Assembly: GCF_002079305.1 (NCBI RefSeq)
Contig: NZ_CP015039.1
Coordinates: 3,891,501-3,955,500, forward strand
DNA length: 64,000 nucleotides
Direction: 5' to 3'
Origin: Rhodovulum sp. P5
GTDB lineage: Bacteria; Pseudomonadota; Alphaproteobacteria; Rhodobacterales; Rhodobacteraceae
Part shown: in pieces, positions 60,837 to 64,000 of the stretch
How the letters are laid out: every line of letters begins with the position of its first letter
Numbering within the stretch: position 1 is the stretch's first letter
Program-made: the position numbers and the translations under genes
The notes under the pieces: generated by a model
Seen by the model: the letters and a program-made list of their open reading frames with translations, nothing else
The model's database searches: none
What the model was told of the DNA's origin: nothing

Positions 60837-60850
60837 TTTGGTATACCAAA
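60837..60850. promoter_or_regulatory. Operator palindrome, copy 3 (TTTGGTATACCAAA)
   Basis: A perfect 14-bp palindrome in the 126-bp divergent gap, 39 bp from the secreted-protein start and 73 bp from the dehydratase start. It shares the core TGGTATACCA with copies 1 and 2 and may regulate both directions. Confidence 0.7.
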
Positions 60851-60923
60851 TTTGAATTCTGTCACAAGAGGCCAGCACAAGCGGATTCGAAACCGCGACG
60901 GCCGTCAGACAGGGAGAACACGC

Positions 60924-62705
60924 ATGGCAGACACCCGCGCGAACAAACGCTTCCGCAGCCAGGAATGGTTCGACAACCCCAACAACCCCGGGATCACCGC
61001 GCTTTACGTGGAGCGTTACCAGAACCAGGAATTCACACGGGAAGAGTTGCAGAGCGAACGCCCCGTCATCGGCATCGCCAATACCGGGTCGGACCTTGTG
61101 CCCTGCAACAAGATCCATGTCTTCCTGATGGACCGGATCAAGGCGGGCATCCGCGAGGCCGGCGGCGTGCCGATGGAATTTCCCGTTCACCCCCTGCAGG
61201 AAACCGGCAAGCGGCCCACCGCCGCGCTTGACCGCAACCTCGCCTATCTGGGGCTGGTCGAGATCCTGCACGGCTATCCCATCGACGGGGTGGTGCTGAC
61301 CACCGGCTGTGACAAGACCACGCCCGCGATGTTGATGGGCGCGGCCACGGTGGACCTGCCCGCCATCGCGCTGAACGGCGGTCCGATGCTGGACGGCTGG
61401 TGGAAGGGCAAGCGCGCGGGATCGGGTACCATCGTCTGGGAAAGCCGGCGCCTGCTGGCCGAGGGCAAGATCAACTATGACGAGTTCATGGACCGGGTCT
61501 GTTCCTCTGCCCCCTCGCTTGGTCACTGCAACACGATGGGCACCGCCAGCACGATGAACGCCATGGCAGAGGCGCTGGGCATGAGCCTGACCGGCAATTC
61601 GGCGATCCCCGCCCCGTTCCGCGAACGGATGGGCATGGCCTACGAGACCGGCAAGCGCATCGTGCAGATGGTGCTGGACGATCTGAAACCGTCCGACATC
61701 CTGACGCGGGCGGCGTTCGAGAACGCCATCGTCGTCAACGCGGCCATCGGCGGCTCGACCAACGCGCCGCCGCATTTGCAGGCCATCGCCCGTCATGCAG
61801 GGGTGGACCTGAACGTGAAGGACTGGGAGACCATCGGTTTCGACGTGCCCCTGATGGTCAACATGCAGCCCGCGGGCGAATATCTGGGCGAAAGCTTCTT
61901 CCGGGCAGGCGGTGTGCCGGGGGTGATGGGCGAACTGGTGAAGGCCGGGCGCCTGCACACCGGGGCCATGACCGCAACGGGCAAGCCGATGGGCGAGAAC
62001 CTTTCCGGCTGGGAAAGCCGGGACACCGACGTCATCACCACCTATGACGCGCCCCTGCGCAAGAATGCCGGGTTCAAGGTTCTGTCGGGCAACCTGTTTG
62101 ACTCCGCGCTGATGAAGACCAGCGTGATTTCAGAGGATTTCCGCCGCCGTTTCCTGTCCGAACCGGGCACGGAAGGCGTATTCGAGGCCCGCGCCATCGT
62201 GTTCGAAGGGCCGGAGGACTATCACGACCGGATCAACGACCCGGACCTGAAGATCGACGAAACCTGCATCCTGTTCATCCGCAATGTCGGCTGCGTGGGC
62301 TATCCCGGCTCGGCCGAGGTCGTGAACATGCAGCCGCCGGATGCGCTGATCAAGCAGGGCATCAACCACCTGCCCACGGTGGGCGACGGGCGGCAATCGG
62401 GGACGTCCGAAAGCCCCTCGATCCTGAACGCCTCGCCCGAGGCGGTGGTGGGCGGCGGGCTGGCGCTGCTGCAAACCGGGGACCGGGTGCGGCTGGATCT
62501 GAACGCCTCCACCATGAACGCGCTGGTGGACGACGCCGAATGGGCGGCGCGCAAGACCGCATGGCAGGCGCCTGAGATCGAGAACCAGACGCCGTGGCAG
62601 GAGATCTACCGCACCCATGTCGGGCAACTGGCCGATGGCGGGTGCCTCGAACTCGCGACCGCCTATCAGCGGGTGGGCCGCAACCTGCCGCGCGACAACC
62701 ATTAG
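60924..62705 (+). CDS. IlvD/Edd family pentonate dehydratase (XylD-like)
   Basis: A 593-residue member of the iron-sulfur dehydratase family that converts an aldonate to a 2-keto-3-deoxy acid. The N-terminus RSQEWFDNPNNPGITALYVE is characteristic of D-xylonate and L-arabinonate dehydratases rather than IlvD. Cluster Cys are C61 (LVPCNK), C129 (TTGCDKTTPA) and C202 (SLGHCNTMGTASTM). Other conserved parts are PMEFPVHPLQETGKRPTAAL and DGRQSGTSESPSILNASPEA. It is followed by an SDR after 10 bases, with GGGAGGG between. Xylonate or arabinonate is the best guess for substrate. Confidence 0.83.
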   Translation: MADTRANKRFRSQEWFDNPNNPGITALYVERYQNQEFTREELQSERPVIGIANTGSDLVPCNKIHVFLMDRIKAGIREAGGVPMEFPVHPLQETGKRPTAALDRNLAYLGLVEILHGYPIDGVVLTTGCDKTTPAMLMGAATVDLPAIALNGGPMLDGWWKGKRAGSGTIVWESRRLLAEGKINYDEFMDRVCSSAPSLGHCNTMGTASTMNAMAEALGMSLTGNSAIPAPFRERMGMAYETGKRIVQMVLDDLKPSDILTRAAFENAIVVNAAIGGSTNAPPHLQAIARHAGVDLNVKDWETIGFDVPLMVNMQPAGEYLGESFFRAGGVPGVMGELVKAGRLHTGAMTATGKPMGENLSGWESRDTDVITTYDAPLRKNAGFKVLSGNLFDSALMKTSVISEDFRRRFLSEPGTEGVFEARAIVFEGPEDYHDRINDPDLKIDETCILFIRNVGCVGYPGSAEVVNMQPPDALIKQGINHLPTVGDGRQSGTSESPSILNASPEAVVGGGLALLQTGDRVRLDLNASTMNALVDDAEWAARKTAWQAPEIENQTPWQEIYRTHVGQLADGGCLELATAYQRVGRNLPRDNH

Positions 62706-62715
62706 GGAGGGACCC

Positions 62716-63453
62716 ATGGCCCAGACGATCATCATCACCGGGGCCGGTCGCGGGATCGGCAAGGCCTGCGCCGAAGCGTTCCTTGAGGCTGGCTGGCAGG
62801 TCGGCCTTGTCGGGCGCACGGCGGAGCCATTGCAGGCGATGGCCGCGGCCCATGCGGGTGCGCTGGCGTTGCCCTGCGATGTGACGGATGAGGCGCAGGT
62901 CGATGCGGCCTTTGACACGGCCATCGCGGCATGGGGCCGGATCGATGCGCTGTTCAACAACGCGGGCGTGTCGGTCATGGGGGCGACCATCGACGAAATT
63001 GCCGTCGACGACTGGCGCCGCTGTATCGACATCAACCTGACCGGCAGCTTCATCTGCGCCCGCGCGGCCTTTGCCCGGATGCGCGCGCAGGATCCGCAGG
63101 GCGGGCGGATCATCAACAACGGCTCGATCTCGGCCCATGTGCCGCGCTGGGGCTCTACCCCCTACACGGCCTCGAAACATGCGATCACCGGGCTGACCCG
63201 GTCGCTCAGCCTTGACGGGCGGCCCTTCAACATCGCCTGCGGGCAGATCGACATCGGCAACGCGCTGACCGACATGGCCGCCAAGATGACCAAGGGCGTG
63301 CCGCAGGCGGACGGGTCGGTGAAGGTCGAACCGGTGATGGACGTGTCCAACGTGGCGCGGTCGGTGCTGCACATGGCCTCTTTGCCGCTGGATGCCAACG
63401 TGCAGTTCATGACCGTGATGGCCACCGCGATGCCCTTTATCGGGCGGGGCTAG
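62716..63453 (+). CDS. Short-chain dehydrogenase/reductase
   Basis: A classical SDR of 245 residues. It has QTIIITGAGRGIGKACAEAF, DALFNNAGVSVMGATIDEIA, the catalytic Ser-Tyr-Lys in GSISAHVPRWGSTPYTASKH and ACGQIDIGNALTDMAAKMTK. It likely oxidises a sugar or sugar acid upstream of the dehydratase. The stop codon TAG (63451-63453) is immediately followed by the left terminal repeat of a small TIR-bounded element. Confidence 0.83.
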   Translation: MAQTIIITGAGRGIGKACAEAFLEAGWQVGLVGRTAEPLQAMAAAHAGALALPCDVTDEAQVDAAFDTAIAAWGRIDALFNNAGVSVMGATIDEIAVDDWRRCIDINLTGSFICARAAFARMRAQDPQGGRIINNGSISAHVPRWGSTPYTASKHAITGLTRSLSLDGRPFNIACGQIDIGNALTDMAAKMTKGVPQADGSVKVEPVMDVSNVARSVLHMASLPLDANVQFMTVMATAMPFIGRG

Positions 63454-63606
63454 CAGGCTGCTGAAAAACCAGAATCCCCGCCGTCGCAAGAGAATACCGT
63501 TCCTTGTAAACAAAGCTGGCCCGGGCTGGTCGCCCGGGCCAGCTTTGGACGATGGTGCGAAAGGTTTCGACCCTAGGCGCATGTCATGTGCTGTTTCAGC
63601 AGCCTG
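63454..63606. mobile_element. MITE-like element with 13-bp terminal inverted repeats
   Basis: A 153-bp sequence bounded by CAGGCTGCTGAAA (63454-63466) and its exact inverted copy TTTCAGCAGCCTG (63594-63606). TAG precedes the left end and TTAG follows the right end, compatible with a short target duplication. There is no transposase frame, and the centre is a long perfect hairpin. The ends resemble those of IS5/IS1182-type elements, but the parent family is not certain. It begins at the base after the SDR stop. Confidence 0.6.
63511..63547. terminator. Perfect 16-bp hairpin inside the TIR element
   Basis: CAAAGCTGGCCCGGGC-TGGTC-GCCCGGGCCAGCTTTG, a 16-bp stem with a 5-base loop, flanked by A and T runs inside the stem. 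It would act as a transcription stop after the dehydratase-SDR operon and might be what the mobile element contributes. Confidence 0.55.
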
Positions 63607-63828
63607 TTAGATGCCGGCGGCGCAGATATGTGAACATCCGTCGCGAAACCGGGTGATCGACGCAACGGTTTGACCTGACTCAAGGCTCGGCGACAACTTG
63701 CCGCAGGAATAATTTCCTTTCCCGCGATTCCGAAAGCTGTGTTTACAATCCTTAAGTGCGGGATGGGAGCCCGCATCTCCGGAGAACGGTCCGAAAACGG
63801 GCGACTCCGGATAGGGAGGAGACAGAGC

Positions 63829-64000
63829 ATGACGCCAAGAGCGATGGTCTTGACGTGCGTGGGCCTGTTCTTCCTGCTTGCCGGTTACGGCATGGCAGGG
63901 GACAGGTTCGGCACGCCCGAATTGCCCGTCAGCGGTGCGGGCGAAGCGAAGAAATATCAAGAGGCCCATCCACCCAAGCCGCCTGAACCACCGGTCACAG
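63829..64000 (+). CDS. Exported protein, 5' part, truncated by window end
   Basis: From ATG 63829, after a strong AGGGAGGAG site, the frame reads MTPRAMVLTCVGLFFLLAGY followed by GMAGDRFGTPELPVSGAGE and a Lys/Pro-rich stretch (KKYQEAHPPKPPEPPVT). A hydrophobic N-terminal signal sequence or anchor is clear. The rest lies outside the window and no family can be named. The 222-bp gap between the TIR element and this gene shows no other gene. Confidence 0.55.
   Translation, partial: MTPRAMVLTCVGLFFLLAGYGMAGDRFGTPELPVSGAGEAKKYQEAHPPKPPEPPVT

Noticed and set aside
60471..60923. An N-terminal extension of the XylD-like dehydratase
   Set aside because: It is antisense to the small secreted protein gene, would contain the operator palindrome, and the family N-terminus begins at 60924.
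1..64000. CRISPR arrays, tRNA or rRNA genes, complete IS elements, phage genes
   Set aside because: None were seen on reading; the only mobile-like sequence is the short TIR element near 63.5 kb.

Overview
The window is high-GC DNA from an alphaproteobacterium, most likely of the Rhodobacteraceae/Paracoccaceae. The grounds are three VPLPA-CTERM sorting signals, an FnrL-type TTGAC-N4-GTCAA box, a modABCD operon behind a Mo-box, and many short-spaced operons joined by 4-nt ATGA overlaps. No rRNA, tRNA, CRISPR array or complete insertion sequence was seen.

Layout. 1-2.4 kb: the 5' part of edd (Entner-Doudoroff dehydratase, frameshifted), rlmI and a PIN-domain gene. 2.6-8.4 kb: an M48 protease, modABCD, a small membrane protein and a GNAT protein. 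8.4-13.6 kb (minus): a five-gene 2-oxoacid:ferredoxin oxidoreductase operon (iorA, iorB fused to a KorD-like ferredoxin domain, korA, korB, korC). 14.6-21.4 kb: paaI-paaK (minus) divergent from livKHMGF (plus). Transporter, ferredoxin oxidoreductases, CoA ligase and thioesterase together suggest uptake and degradation of aromatic or branched amino acids through acyl-CoA or arylacetyl-CoA. 21.4-23.3 kb: M23 peptidase and bactofilin (cell shape). 23.5-33.2 kb: peroxiredoxin, a YhdP/AsmA-like envelope protein with queA, an MFS transporter, a DUF924 protein, an lpdA not next to other dehydrogenase-complex genes, and two rhodaneses. 33.5-36.3 kb: uvrA. 37.3-45.7 kb: valine catabolism (mmsA, mmsB, HIBYL-CoA hydrolase, acyl-CoA dehydrogenase) with a Crp/Fnr regulator, GST, DUF2892 and YbdK-type ligase genes. 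46-49.3 kb: CBS, coaD, zapA, grxD-bolA. 49.4-63.5 kb: a sugar-acid/2-hydroxyacid catabolic island of five transcription units (aminotransferase, two hydroxyacid dehydrogenase types, DenD-like dehydrogenase, KDG-type kinase, FAH-family dehydratase, FAD-linked dehydrogenase, two SDRs, XylD-like dehydratase, RraA-like protein, LysE and AzlCD transporters).

Main observations. (1) Three near-identical operator palindromes (core TGGTATACCA) sit at the promoters of the 14-kb sugar-acid island and nowhere else I noticed, which marks it as one regulon whose GntR-type regulator is not in the window. (2) The Ior/Kor operon carries a gene fusion linking the two oxidoreductases and has a consensus FNR box upstream. 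(3) Four genes (edd, livM, bactofilin, queA) are each broken by a missing G/C in a homopolymer, which looks like a systematic sequencing error rather than four pseudogenes. (4) A 153-bp element with 13-bp terminal inverted repeats and a 16-bp perfect hairpin lies directly after the last stop codon of the island.
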